A stretch of 64,000 bases of DNA from Streptomyces sp. NBC_00683 (lineage in GTDB: Bacteria; Actinomycetota; Actinomycetes; Streptomycetales; Streptomycetaceae), in assembly GCF_036226745.1 (NCBI RefSeq), contig NZ_CP109013.1, forward strand, positions 6,262,001-6,326,000, read 5' to 3'. Both the position numbers and the translations under genes were made by a program. Of the stretch, positions 15,651 to 25,007 are shown one piece after another; within the stretch, counting starts at the first letter, position 1, and every line of letters begins with the position of its first letter. Below the pieces are notes generated by a model, which did not search any database, was not told where the DNA came from, and was given only the letters and a program-made list of their open reading frames with translations.

Positions 15651-17537
15651 TCAGCCGGCCACCGGCAGCTCCGCCAGCAGGCCGGTGACGATCGCGGCCC
15701 CGCGCAGCGTCAGCACCGACTCCGGGTGGAACTGGACCGAGGCGAAGCCCCTGCCCCGCAGCGCGTGCAGCTCCCCGGAGCCCGCGTCCCGGCTCACCTC
15801 GATTCCGTGCGCCCCCAGCTCGGTGGCGGCGGCCTCGTCGCAGCGCGCCGTGAAGCTGTTGTAGAAGCCGACGGTCTCGGGCCGGCCGAACAGCTCGATC
15901 CGGGTCTGCGCACCCTGGTACGGCACGGTCTTCCGCACGATCTCCAGGCCCAGCTCCGCCGCGATCAGCTCATGGCCCAGGCACACGCCCAGCAGCCCGT
16001 GGCGGTGGTCGGCGACCAGCTCGGCGGTCAGGCCGCGCAGCAGCCGCATCTTCGGGTCGGCGGCGTCCCCGGGGTTGCCGGGCCCCGGGCCCAGGACAAC
16101 GGGACCCTCGTGCGCCCGTACGGTCGCGCGCAGGCCGGGCTCGTCGTACCGGTGCACCGACACCGTGAGGCCCGAGGAGCGCAGCAGATGCGCCAGCATC
16201 GCGGTGAACGTGTCCTCGCCGTCCACCACCAGCGCGTGTCCGGACAGGTCCCGGGTGCGCTCCTGCATGCGCAGCCAGAAGGGGGCCAGGCCGCCGCGCC
16301 GGTCGTCCAGGGCGGCCTGCACCCGCGGATCGGAGGCCAGCTGCGGACGGCCCGCCTCGGCCTCGGGCCGGCCGGGCCGCACACCCAGCGCGGCGAGCAC
16401 ACCGGCCGCCTTCGCATGGGTCTCGGCGACCTCGCTCGCCGGGTCGGAGTGCCGCACCAGCGTCGCCCCGACCGGTACCCGCAGCCGGCCGTCGGCCGAG
16501 ATGTCCGCGGTGCGGATCAGGATGGGGGAGTCCAGCGTCTGCGTCCCGCCGGGCTCCCGGCGCAGCAGGGCCAGGGCGCCCGCGTAGTAGCCGCGGCCGC
16601 CGGGCTCGTACCGCTCGATCACCCGGCAGGCGTTCTGCACCGGGGACCCGGTGACCGTCGCCGCGAACATCGTCTCCCTGAGGACCTCGCGCACATCCAG
16701 CGAGGAGCGCCCGCGCAGCTCGTACTCGGTGTGCGCGAGGTGGGCCATCTCCTTGAGCCGGGGGCCGACCACCACGCCGCCCATGTCACCGACGGTGCAC
16801 ATCATCTTGAGTTCCTCGTCGACCACCATGGAGAGCTCCTCGGTCTCCTTGCGGTCGCCGAGGAAGGCCAGCAGGCTCTCGGCGCTCGGCCCCTCGGCGG
16901 GGTAGCGGTAGGTCCCGCTGATCGGGTTCATCACGACGGTCCCGCCGGACATCCGCACATGCACCTCGGGACTGGCGCCGACCAGCGTCCGGCCCCCGGT
17001 GTGCACGACGAAGGTCCAGTACGCGCCCCGCTCACCGGCCAGCAGCCGCCGGAACAGCGCCAGCGCGTCGGCCCGGCCGAAGCCCGGGATCTCCCCCTCG
17101 AAGGTCCGCCGGATCACGAAGTTCGCGCCCTCGCCCTGCCCGATCTCGTCCTCGATGACCCGCCGGACGATGTCCGCGTACTCCCCGTCGGGGACGTCGA
17201 AGGCGCCGTCCTCGACCCGTACGTCATGGGCGGGCAGCCGGGCCAGCACCTCGTCCAGCGGCAGCTCCCAGGACTCCTCGGCGACCAGCACGGCCAGCGG
17301 GGTGCCGTCGTCGCGCACGTCGAAGCCGCGCTCGGCGATCTGCCGGAACGGCACCAGGGCGAGGGACGGCTGCTCGCCCACCGGGAGGCCGGCGAGCCTG
17401 TCCACCTCGTGGACGGGGCCGATCAGGACCTCGACGGTGTCGTGGTCCCGGCCGGGTGTGCGCCTGCGCAGCAGGGCGAAGGGAGGGCAGTCGTCCCGGA
17501 GCAGTCTGCGAACCAGGTCGGTGGCACGGTCGGGCAT
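15651..17537 (-). CDS. trpE: Fused anthranilate synthase (TrpE-TrpG)
   Basis: A 628-residue fusion. The N-terminal chorismate-binding domain (about 1-410) converts chorismate to anthranilate, with motifs NPISGTYRYPAEG, GDRKETEELSMVVDEELK and VTGSPVQNACRVI. The C-terminal class I glutamine amidotransferase domain (about 425-628) supplies ammonia and has the nucleophile Cys519 in LLGVCLGHE and the His604/Glu606 pair in QFHPES. Fusions of this shape also include PhzE (2-amino-4-deoxychorismate synthase), but a Trp leader peptide and attenuator directly upstream point to tryptophan synthesis. A fused trpEG with a trp attenuator is known from S. venezuelae. The ATG at 17537 is preceded by GGAAGGA. 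It diverges from DAHP synthase, placing entry and branch-point steps together. Confidence 0.9.
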   Translation of the reverse strand: MPDRATDLVRRLLRDDCPPFALLRRRTPGRDHDTVEVLIGPVHEVDRLAGLPVGEQPSLALVPFRQIAERGFDVRDDGTPLAVLVAEESWELPLDEVLARLPAHDVRVEDGAFDVPDGEYADIVRRVIEDEIGQGEGANFVIRRTFEGEIPGFGRADALALFRRLLAGERGAYWTFVVHTGGRTLVGASPEVHVRMSGGTVVMNPISGTYRYPAEGPSAESLLAFLGDRKETEELSMVVDEELKMMCTVGDMGGVVVGPRLKEMAHLAHTEYELRGRSSLDVREVLRETMFAATVTGSPVQNACRVIERYEPGGRGYYAGALALLRREPGGTQTLDSPILIRTADISADGRLRVPVGATLVRHSDPASEVAETHAKAAGVLAALGVRPGRPEAEAGRPQLASDPRVQAALDDRRGGLAPFWLRMQERTRDLSGHALVVDGEDTFTAMLAHLLRSSGLTVSVHRYDEPGLRATVRAHEGPVVLGPGPGNPGDAADPKMRLLRGLTAELVADHRHGLLGVCLGHELIAAELGLEIVRKTVPYQGAQTRIELFGRPETVGFYNSFTARCDEAAATELGAHGIEVSRDAGSGELHALRGRGFASVQFHPESVLTLRGAAIVTGLLAELPVAG

Positions 17538-17585
17538 GGGAGTTCCTTCCGGATGGAGGAACGGCTCCCGGCTCCAGAACGCGGA

Positions 17586-17610
17586 GAAGGCCGCCCCTCG
17601 GGCGGCCTTC
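17586..17610 (-). terminator. trp attenuator terminator hairpin
   Basis: An 11-bp perfect stem, 17600-17610 with 17586-17596, with a 3-nt loop lies between the leader peptide and trpE. The sequence GGCGGCC near the end of the leader ORF (17640-17646) equals part of the terminator's distal arm and can pair instead with its proximal arm, forming an antiterminator. Folding is inferred by eye. Confidence 0.85.
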
Positions 17611-17633
17611 GCGAAGTCTGTACGCGCGATGAG

Positions 17634-17690
17634 TCAGCGGGCCGCCGGATGAGCGGTCCACCACCAGTTCTGGGTCGTCTGCGCGAACAT
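17634..17690 (-). CDS. trpL: trp leader peptide with three consecutive Trp codons
   Basis: An 18-codon ORF, ATG at 17690 and TGA at 17634-17636, reads MFAQTTQNWWWTAHPAAR. Codons 9-11 are TGG-TGG-TGG (17658-17666). Three Trp codons in an 18-residue peptide directly before an anthranilate synthase gene and a terminator hairpin are the classic design of ribosome-mediated attenuation. When charged tRNA-Trp is scarce, a ribosome stalled on these codons should leave GGCGGCC at 17640-17646 free to break the terminator. When Trp is plentiful, the ribosome reaches the stop codon and covers that segment. No clear Shine-Dalgarno is visible. The peptide itself is unlikely to have another function. Confidence 0.88.
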   Translation of the reverse strand: MFAQTTQNWWWTAHPAAR

Positions 17691-17775
17691 GTGCCGAACC
17701 CTAGCGGATCCACCGGAAACAAACGAGCGTGCGTCTCAATTGTTGAGCGCGTGGCTGGACGCGCTCCTCGACCCC

Positions 17776-17781
17776 GTAATG
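17776..17781 (+). promoter_or_regulatory. -10 element (TAATGT) for DAHP synthase
   Basis: TAATGT lies about 8 nt before the GTG start near 17790 with no Shine-Dalgarno between, suggesting a leaderless transcript. Position is accurate to within a base. Confidence 0.35.
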
Positions 17782-17789
17782 TTGGGGGT

Positions 17790-19142
17790 GTGACCGTGAA
17801 CGCCAATACCTCCGTCGCCGGTGCCAATACCTGGCGTGACCTTCCCGCGGCGCAGCAGCCCGAGTACCCCGATGCCGAGGCTCTGCGCGATGTGCTCGCG
17901 GAACTCGAATCGTATCCGCCGCTCGTCTTCGCGGGCGAGTGCGACCAGCTGCGTGCCCGCCTGGCGGCCGTCGCCAAGGGCGAGGCGTTCCTGCTGCAGG
18001 GCGGTGACTGCGCCGAGGCCTTCGACGCGGTGTCGGCCGAGAACATCCGGGCCAAACTGAAGACGCTGCTCCAGATGAGCGCCGTCCTCACCTACGCGGC
18101 CTCCGTGCCCGTGGTCAAGATCGGCCGGATCGCGGGCCAGTACTCCAAGCCGCGCTCCAAGTCGACCGAGACCCGCGACGGCGTGACCCTGCCGACCTAC
18201 CGCGGCGACTCCGTCAACGGCTTCGCCTTCACCGAGGAAGCCCGGATCCCGGACCCCGAGCGGCTGAAGCGGATGTACCACGCGTCCGCCTCCACGCTGA
18301 ACCTGGTCCGCGCCTTCACCACCGGTGGTTACGCCGACCTGCGCCAGGTGCACGCCTGGAACCAGGACTTCGTGAAGTCCTCGCCCTCCGGCCAGCGTTA
18401 CGAGGCACTGGCCCGCGAGATCGACAACGCGCTGAACTTCATGAAGGCGTGCGGTACGGACCCGGCCGAGTTCAAGGCGGTCGAGTTCTACGCCTCGCAC
18501 GAGGCGCTCCTGCTGGACTACGAGTCCTCGCTCACCCGCACCGACTCGCGCACGGGCCAGCTGTACGACACCTCGGGTCACATGGTCTGGGTCGGTGAGC
18601 GCACCCGCCAGATGGACGGCGCACACATCGAGTTCGCCTCGAAGGTCCGCAACCCCATCGGTATCAAGCTCGGCCCGACGACCACCGTCGACGAGGCTCT
18701 CGGCTACGTCGACCGTCTCGACCCCGACCGCGAGCCGGGCCGGCTGACCTTCATCGTGCGCATGGGCGCCGACAAGGTCCGCGACAAGCTCCCCGAGCTG
18801 GTCGAGAAGGTCACGGCCTCCGGCGCCACGGTGGTGTGGGTGACCGACCCGATGCACGGCAACACCTTCGAGGCCGCGTCCGGACACAAGACGCGCCGCT
18901 TCGACGACGTCCTGGACGAGGTCAAGGGCTTCTTCGAGGTCCACAAGGCCCTGGGCACCCACCCGGGCGGCATCCACGTCGAGCTCACCGGTGACGATGT
19001 CACCGAGTGCGTGGGCGGCGGCCACGAGATCTTCGTGGACGATCTGCACCAGCGCTACGAGACGGCCTGCGACCCGCGCCTCAACCGCAGCCAGTCCCTC
19101 GACCTGGCCTTCCTGGTCGCCGAGATGTACCGCGACCAGTAG
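17790..19142 (+). CDS. aroH: Class II 3-deoxy-7-phosphoheptulonate (DAHP) synthase
   Basis: A 450-residue plant-type (class II) DAHP synthase that condenses phosphoenolpyruvate and erythrose 4-phosphate, the first shikimate-pathway step. Motifs include LLQGGDCAEAF, KIGRIAGQYSKPRS (PEP and substrate binding), ASHEALLLDYE, GERTRQMDGAHIEF, KLGPTT, and VTDPMHGNT near the metal site. The frame is open upstream to 15726, but that part is antisense to trpEG; the GTG at 17790 (or 17796) begins the family sequence and has a -10-like hexamer just upstream. It is divergent from trpL-trpEG. A strong terminator follows. Class II enzymes in actinobacteria may be inhibited by Trp with other aromatic amino acids; that cannot be judged here. 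Confidence 0.95.
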   Translation: MTVNANTSVAGANTWRDLPAAQQPEYPDAEALRDVLAELESYPPLVFAGECDQLRARLAAVAKGEAFLLQGGDCAEAFDAVSAENIRAKLKTLLQMSAVLTYAASVPVVKIGRIAGQYSKPRSKSTETRDGVTLPTYRGDSVNGFAFTEEARIPDPERLKRMYHASASTLNLVRAFTTGGYADLRQVHAWNQDFVKSSPSGQRYEALAREIDNALNFMKACGTDPAEFKAVEFYASHEALLLDYESSLTRTDSRTGQLYDTSGHMVWVGERTRQMDGAHIEFASKVRNPIGIKLGPTTTVDEALGYVDRLDPDREPGRLTFIVRMGADKVRDKLPELVEKVTASGATVVWVTDPMHGNTFEAASGHKTRRFDDVLDEVKGFFEVHKALGTHPGGIHVELTGDDVTECVGGGHEIFVDDLHQRYETACDPRLNRSQSLDLAFLVAEMYRDQ

Positions 19143-19161
19143 GAACCACTGCTGGAAGCAC

Positions 19162-19198
19162 CTGTGGGGCACGGATCCATGTGATCCGTGCCCCACAG
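19162..19198 (+). terminator. Intrinsic terminator after DAHP synthase
   Basis: A perfect 16-bp stem (19162-19177 with 19183-19198) and 5-nt loop begins 20 nt after the stop codon. It isolates the gene from the iron-regulated bfd promoter downstream. Confidence 0.9.
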
Positions 19199-19239
19199 TC
19201 GTAGCCGGGGCTTTTACGGGCCTGGCGCGACGGGTAAGG

Positions 19240-19258
19240 TTAGGTTAGCCTCACCGAA
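19240..19258 (+). promoter_or_regulatory. Iron box (DmdR/IdeR operator) upstream of bfd
   Basis: TTAGGTTAGCCTCACCGAA matches the 19-bp DtxR-family consensus TTAGGTTAGCCTAACCTAA at 17 of 19 positions. It sits 45 bp before the bfd start, so iron-loaded DmdR1/IdeR should repress bfd when iron is sufficient. Confidence 0.85.
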
Positions 19259-19303
19259 ACATCGGGACGGCGCAGCGATCGACCCCGTCGGGAGGTGAAC
19301 CGC

Positions 19304-19573
19304 GTGTACGTCTGCTCCTGCTTCGGCATCACGGAACAGCAGGTCAAGAAGCATGCGGACGACGGGGCGTGCACGCCTCGCCAGATAGCCTCCGCCTGCA
19401 AGGCCGGAACGGACTGCGGCGGCTGCGTCCGCAGGATCCAGGCACTGCTCGGACGCGGCGACTGCCCGCGCCGTGAGCTCCTCGAGGGGCGGACGGAGCC
19501 GACGGGCGCTCCTGCCGGTGCGCCCGTCACCTTCGCCGGTCCGCCGGACGTCCGGCTCTCCGACGCCGCCTGA
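19304..19573 (+). CDS. bfd: Bacterioferritin-associated ferredoxin
   Basis: An 89-residue [2Fe-2S] protein. The four cluster ligands are C-x-C in YVCSCFGITE at the N-terminus and C-x2-C in GTDCGGCVRRI, the Bfd pattern. A Pro/Ala/Gly tail of about 30 residues follows the core, which is longer than the usual 60-70-residue Bfd. GTG at 19304 is chosen because GGAGGT (19291-19296) lies 7 nt upstream; an in-frame GTG at 19295 falls inside the Shine-Dalgarno. Bfd donates electrons to bacterioferritin to release stored iron, and the iron box upstream fits expression in iron shortage. It converges on bfr, 13 bp apart. Confidence 0.92.
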   Translation: MYVCSCFGITEQQVKKHADDGACTPRQIASACKAGTDCGGCVRRIQALLGRGDCPRRELLEGRTEPTGAPAGAPVTFAGPPDVRLSDAA

Positions 19574-19586
19574 GCGGGCGCGGCGG

Positions 19587-20066
19587 TCAGCTCTCCGGCT
19601 GCTCGATCAGCTGGGCGATGTAGAGCGGCTCCCCGAGCTTCTCCACCAGCTCCAGCTGGGTGTCGAGGTAGTCGATGTGGTGCTCCTCGTCCGCCAGGAT
19701 GGACTCGAAAATGTTCGCCGAGGTGACGTCGCCCTTGGCGCGCATCACGTCGATGCCCCGCTTCAGGCGGTCGATCGCCTCCACCTCGACCTGACGGTCG
19801 GCCTGGAACATCTCGGTGACCGTCTGGCCGACCCGTACGTGGAAGAGCCGCTGATAGTTGGGCAGGCCCTCCAGGAAGAGGATCCGGTCGGTGAGGATCT
19901 CGGCGTGCTTCATCTCGTCGAACGACTCGGCCCGGGTGTACTTGGCGAGCTTCGTCCAGCCGAAGTTGTCCTGCATCTTGGCGTGCAGGAAGTACTGGTT
20001 GATGGCAGTCAATTCGGCGGTCAGCTGTTCGTTCAGAAACTCGAGGACCTCGGGGTCGCCCTGCAT
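19587..20066 (-). CDS. bfr: Bacterioferritin
   Basis: A 159-residue haem-containing ferritin that oxidises and stores iron in a 24-subunit shell. All canonical ferroxidase ligands are present at standard positions: Glu18, Glu51, His54, Glu94, Glu127 and His130. Met52, the axial haem ligand between subunits, is intact. The longer open frame to 20150 is not needed; the ATG at 20066 has an AAGGAG Shine-Dalgarno and matches the family start exactly. It is tail-to-tail with bfd, separating storage (bfr) and release (bfd) under independent promoters. No iron box is visible before bfr. Confidence 0.97.
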   Translation of the reverse strand: MQGDPEVLEFLNEQLTAELTAINQYFLHAKMQDNFGWTKLAKYTRAESFDEMKHAEILTDRILFLEGLPNYQRLFHVRVGQTVTEMFQADRQVEVEAIDRLKRGIDVMRAKGDVTSANIFESILADEEHHIDYLDTQLELVEKLGEPLYIAQLIEQPES

Positions 20067-20222
20067 CGCAGAGGCTCCTTCCAACCGGTGAACTGGGCAT
20101 GTTTGCGCCGCATCCTTGCATCGCACCCCGCGGCCGTCCAGTAAGTGCACGCTTAGTACGAGTTGCCCGAATCGGGTCTCCCCTGGTCATAACCACCCCT
20201 GCCTGTCTGTCACCATGGAGGC

Positions 20223-20855
20223 ATGGGTCAGCCGGAAAGCCGGGAACGCGGCACAGCAGAGCAGTCCGGGCTACCGCCGGGGCAGCGACTGCAGCGTGGC
20301 TGGCCGGTCACCCATTACGGGCCGGTGCCCAAGTTCAAGCCCGACCGCTGGGAGTTCAGGGTCTTCGGGGCCACGGCGGACGGTGAGAAGCGCTGCTGGA
20401 ACCACCAGGAATTCTCGGCGCTGCCGTACTCATCGGTCGTCGCCGATCTCCACTGCGTGACGAAGTTCAGCATGCTCGGAGCCGAATGGGGCGGAGTCCT
20501 CGCGCGCTCGGTCGTGGAACTGGCGCCGCCCGCACCCCATGTCACCCATGTGATGGTCTGGGCCGAATACGGATTCAGCTCGAATCTGCGGCTGTCCGAC
20601 TTCATGTCCGACCGCACGCTCTTCGCCACCCACAAGGACGGCGAACTCCTCACCGCCGAACACGGATTCCCGCTGCGGCTGGTCGTACCGCACCTGTATG
20701 CCTGGAAGGGCCCCAAGTGGGTGCGCGGCATCGAGTACATGAGCGCCGACCGCCGTGGGTTCTGGGAAGAGCGCGGCTACCACAACATCGGCGATCCGTG
20801 GAGCGAGCAGCGCTACTCCTACCAGGAGGAGCCCGGGGACGGCCCCGAGCTCTGA
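20223..20855 (+). CDS. Sulfite oxidase-like molybdopterin-binding oxidoreductase
   Basis: A 210-residue protein corresponding to the single Mo-pterin catalytic domain of the sulfite-oxidase superfamily. The presumed Mo-ligand cysteine is in DLHCVTKFSMLG. Later blocks HVMVWAEYGFSSNLRLSDFM, PLRLVVPHLYAWKGPKWV and EYMSADRRGFWEERGYHNIGDPW are typical of these cytoplasmic domains. No Tat signal, haem or dimerisation domain is present, unlike MsrP/YedY or full sulfite oxidases. The start is ATG at 20223; GGAGG lies only 1-2 nt before it, too close for normal initiation, so a leaderless mRNA is possible. Electron donor and substrate are unknown. Confidence 0.82.
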   Translation: MGQPESRERGTAEQSGLPPGQRLQRGWPVTHYGPVPKFKPDRWEFRVFGATADGEKRCWNHQEFSALPYSSVVADLHCVTKFSMLGAEWGGVLARSVVELAPPAPHVTHVMVWAEYGFSSNLRLSDFMSDRTLFATHKDGELLTAEHGFPLRLVVPHLYAWKGPKWVRGIEYMSADRRGFWEERGYHNIGDPWSEQRYSYQEEPGDGPEL

Positions 20856-20903
20856 CCCCGCGGCAGCCGGTACACCCGCACGGAGTACCCCGTCGCGTTC
20901 ACC

Positions 20904-21767
20904 TCACGGGCCGACGGGGCCCCGGAGTTCCTTCAGACGTGCCACGTCCGCCGCGTGCCCTTCCTTGCCGCCGGGCGTCTCGATGATCAGCGGCACCCCT
21001 TCGGTCGCGGGATGCGAGAACAGCTCCCGGAAGGGTTCGGCGCCGATATTGCCCGCCCCGATGTTCTCGTGGCGGTCCTTGTGCGCGCCCACGACGTCCT
21101 TGGAGTCATTGGCGTGGATCAGCTTCAGCCGGCCCTCGCCGACCGTGTCCACCAGCAGATCCAGGGTCTGGCTCATGCCGCCGGGGCCCGCCAGATCGTG
21201 GCCCGCCGCGTAGATGTGGCAGGTGTCCAGGCAGATCCCCAGCTTGGGGTGGGAGTCCAGGGCCTCGAAGTACGGGCCGAAGTCCCAGGTCCGTGAACAG
21301 AGCGAGAAGCCCTGCCCGGCCGTCGACTCCAGCAGCAGGAACGGATCGTCGTCATGGGTCAGCTCGTCGAGCAGCGGCCTCATGTGCGTACGCACCTGTG
21401 CGAGGGCCTCGGCCCGCGGTCGCCCGCCGGTCGCCGACCCGGTGTGCACCACCACGCCCAGGGCGCCGATCTCCCTGGCCCGGCGCAGCGAGTGGCGCAG
21501 CGACTCGACGGACCTCTCGACCGTGGCCTCGGTGTGCGAGCCGAAGTTGATCAGATACGGGGCGTGGACGTACGCGGGGATGGACTCGGCCGCGCACTCC
21601 GAGCGGAACAGCTCGTCCTGCGCCGGGTTTCCCGGCGGCGTCGCCCAGCCGCGCGGATTGGCGACGAAGACCTGTACGGTCTCCGCCGCCAGCTCCCGCG
21701 CATAGCCGAGGCCGATTTTCGCGAGGCCGCCCGCCACCGGGACGTGACCGCCTACTGGGTTGCGCAT
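20904..21767 (-). CDS. nfo: Deoxyribonuclease IV (AP endonuclease)
   Basis: A 287-residue endonuclease IV that incises abasic sites in base-excision repair using three Zn ions. Conserved metal-ligand blocks are visible in order: YVHAPYLINFGS, VVVHTGS, LLLESTAGQG, GICLDTCHIYAAGHD, LIHANDSKDVVGAHKDRHENIG and LIIETPGG. The TIM-barrel length is normal. ATG at 21767 is 5 nt after the stop of the PASTA kinase gene, so the two are almost certainly cotranscribed, an odd pairing of repair enzyme and signalling kinase. The gene converges on the sulfite-oxidase-like gene. Confidence 0.93.
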   Translation of the reverse strand: MRNPVGGHVPVAGGLAKIGLGYARELAAETVQVFVANPRGWATPPGNPAQDELFRSECAAESIPAYVHAPYLINFGSHTEATVERSVESLRHSLRRAREIGALGVVVHTGSATGGRPRAEALAQVRTHMRPLLDELTHDDDPFLLLESTAGQGFSLCSRTWDFGPYFEALDSHPKLGICLDTCHIYAAGHDLAGPGGMSQTLDLLVDTVGEGRLKLIHANDSKDVVGAHKDRHENIGAGNIGAEPFRELFSHPATEGVPLIIETPGGKEGHAADVARLKELRGPVGP

Positions 21768-21772
21768 GTGTT

Positions 21773-23686
21773 CTAGAGACCCTTGGTCTTGATGGTGATC
21801 GTGGAGCCTTCCGGGGCCTGTTCGCCGCCGTCGACCGACTGACTCGCGATCGTGTCGCTGAAGGAGAGGAACGCGCGGTCGACCTTGACCTCGAACCCCG
21901 CCTCCTCCAGTTTGCTCCTGGCCTCGTCCACGTTCTTCCCGGTGACATCCGGGACGTCGAGCATGCGCGGGCCCTTGGAGACCGTGAGCTCGACGGTGTC
22001 GCCCTCCGCGGCCTCCGTGTCGTCGCCGGGCGTCTGGCGGGCAACCGTGCCCTCGGCCTCGACGGAGTTGACCCGGTCGGGCAGCACCTCGGTCCTGAGA
22101 CCCGCCTCCTCCAGCGCGGCCCTCGCGGCCTCGATGTCGAGCCCCGTGACGTCGGGGACGTCGACCGGGCTGCCCTTGCTGATGACCAGGGCGACGGCCG
22201 AGTCGGGGTGGCGGTCGGTGCCGACGGCGGGATCCGTACGGATCACCTCGCCCCGCGCGATCTCCTCGCTGAACTCCCGGGTCACCATCCCCGGCACCAG
22301 GCCGACCTTCTTCAGCTCGCGCCGGGCATCGGCGAGCGCGATGCCCTCGACGTCGGGCACCTGCACGATCTCCGGCCCGCGCGAGATCACCAGCTTCACC
22401 GCGTCATTGCCCCGGATCCGCTCACCCGATCCGGGATCGCTGCTGATCACCCTGCCGCGGTCCACCGTGTCGCTGTAGGAGCGCTTGACGCCCCCCACGT
22501 CGAGACCGGCGTCCGCGAGCCGCTTCTCCGCCGCAGTCTGGGTCTGGCCCAGCAGCGAGGGGACCCGGGTGAACTGCCCAGAATTGATGTACCAGACACC
22601 CGCACCGACTCCCAGGACCAGCAGGAGGGCGACGAGCGCCGCGAATATCCCGCGCCGGGATCCGGCGACGGACGGCCGGCGGCCACCCGCCCGCGGCGGC
22701 AGCGGGGGCATCTCCAGGCGGCTGGTGTGGTGCGCTGTGCCCTGGCCGGCCGGGATCACCCGCGGGATCACGCTCGTACGGTCGTCGGCGGCGTCATGCG
22801 TCTCGGCGATGGCCTGCGGAGGCATCGCGTCCAGCTGCTCCTCGGTCAGGCCGGCACGCACCTCGCGGGACCGGGCCAGCAGGGCCACCGCGTCATGGGG
22901 CCGGGCCTCGGGGTTGCGGGCGGTGGCGCCCGCCACCAGCTCGTCCAGCCCGTCGGCCAGGCCCGGAACCGCGCGGGACGGGGCCGGGACGTCCTCGTTG
23001 AGGTGCTGGTAGATGACCTGTGCGGCGGTCTCACCGGTGTGCGGCTTGCCGCCGGTCAGCATCTCGTACAGCACGACTCCGCAGGCGTACACATCGGCGC
23101 GGGTGTCGGCCGTGCCGTGCTCGATCTGCTCCGGTGCGAGGTAGGAGACGGTGCCCAGGAGCGAGCCGGTGGTGTCCGTGACGGTGCCCACCGCCCGTAC
23201 GAGACCGAAGTCGGCGACCTTCACCCGGCCGTCGTCCCCTATCAGGACGTTCTCCGGCTTCATGTCACGGTGGACGAAGCCCGCCCGGTGCGCGGCACCG
23301 AGCGCGGCGAGGACCGGCTCCAGGATGTCCAGTGCGGCCCGCGGCTGCAGGGCGCCGCGCTCACGCAGGACGTCGCGCAGGGTGCACCCCGCGACGTACT
23401 CCATCGCCAGGTACACGTACGCGCCCTGGGCGCCCTGGTCGAAGACGGCCACCACATTGGGGTGCGCCAGCCGGGCCACGGACTTGGCCTCGCGGATGAA
23501 GCGCTCCACGAACGCGGCGTCGGTCGCCAGAGCCGGATGCATCACCTTGAGGGCGAGCACCCGGTCGAGACGGGTGTCCACGGCCCGGTAGACCGTGGCC
23601 ATGCCGCCGACGGCGATGCGCGCATCGATGCGGTAGCGGCCGTCGAGCAGCTGCCCGACGAGGGGGTCCTGGAGGGTCGTATCCAC
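21773..23686 (-). CDS. PknB-type Ser/Thr protein kinase with four PASTA repeats
   Basis: A 637-residue transmembrane kinase. The kinase domain (about 17-280) has Lys47, the catalytic loop HRDMKPEN (Asp141), DFG (Asp159) and GTVSYLAPEQ; the glycine-rich loop reads AVGGMA, with Ala replacing its first Gly. A juxtamembrane linker leads to a single TM helix around 347-368 (FAALVALLLVLGVGAGVW). Four PASTA domains follow, three beginning VPDVxG, which bind peptidoglycan fragments or lipid II. The S. coelicolor gene at this place (SCO2110) has been called pkaF, I believe. Start is GTG at 23686 with TAGACT 6 nt upstream, suggesting a leaderless mRNA. In M. tuberculosis pknL lies beside Rv2175c and aroG, as here in looser form. 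Its substrates are not deducible. Confidence 0.93.
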   Translation of the reverse strand: MDTTLQDPLVGQLLDGRYRIDARIAVGGMATVYRAVDTRLDRVLALKVMHPALATDAAFVERFIREAKSVARLAHPNVVAVFDQGAQGAYVYLAMEYVAGCTLRDVLRERGALQPRAALDILEPVLAALGAAHRAGFVHRDMKPENVLIGDDGRVKVADFGLVRAVGTVTDTTGSLLGTVSYLAPEQIEHGTADTRADVYACGVVLYEMLTGGKPHTGETAAQVIYQHLNEDVPAPSRAVPGLADGLDELVAGATARNPEARPHDAVALLARSREVRAGLTEEQLDAMPPQAIAETHDAADDRTSVIPRVIPAGQGTAHHTSRLEMPPLPPRAGGRRPSVAGSRRGIFAALVALLLVLGVGAGVWYINSGQFTRVPSLLGQTQTAAEKRLADAGLDVGGVKRSYSDTVDRGRVISSDPGSGERIRGNDAVKLVISRGPEIVQVPDVEGIALADARRELKKVGLVPGMVTREFSEEIARGEVIRTDPAVGTDRHPDSAVALVISKGSPVDVPDVTGLDIEAARAALEEAGLRTEVLPDRVNSVEAEGTVARQTPGDDTEAAEGDTVELTVSKGPRMLDVPDVTGKNVDEARSKLEEAGFEVKVDRAFLSFSDTIASQSVDGGEQAPEGSTITIKTKGL

Positions 23687-23692
23687 GGGTCG

Positions 23693-23698
23693 AGTCTA
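23693..23698 (-). promoter_or_regulatory. -10 element (TAGACT) for the PASTA kinase
   Basis: TAGACT on the minus strand ends 6 nt before the GTG start at 23686. The rest of the 149-bp gap to thiG (23699-23835) contains no gene. Confidence 0.35.
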
Positions 23699-23835
23699 CG
23701 AGCCGCCACGGACACGACGGACGGGCCGGGGCGGCCCGGGGACCGTTCTGAAGCCGAGCCGTGACAGGGACATGTATGTGTTGTGACCGGAGAGCGGCCG
23801 GTGGAGCAGCCGTGCCGGCCGGCCGGGCAGCCCCG

Positions 23836-25003
<1,168 letters not shown>

Positions 25004-25007
<4 letters not shown>

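Noticed and set aside
15651..17537. PhzE-type aminodeoxychorismate synthase for phenazine biosynthesis
   Set aside because: Similar fusion architecture, but a Trp-codon attenuator precedes the gene and no phz genes are present.
15726..17789. Long plus-strand open frame reaching 1138 codons when joined to DAHP synthase
   Set aside because: It is antisense to trpEG, has shadow-type Arg/Gly/Pro composition, and the real aroH family sequence starts only near 17790.
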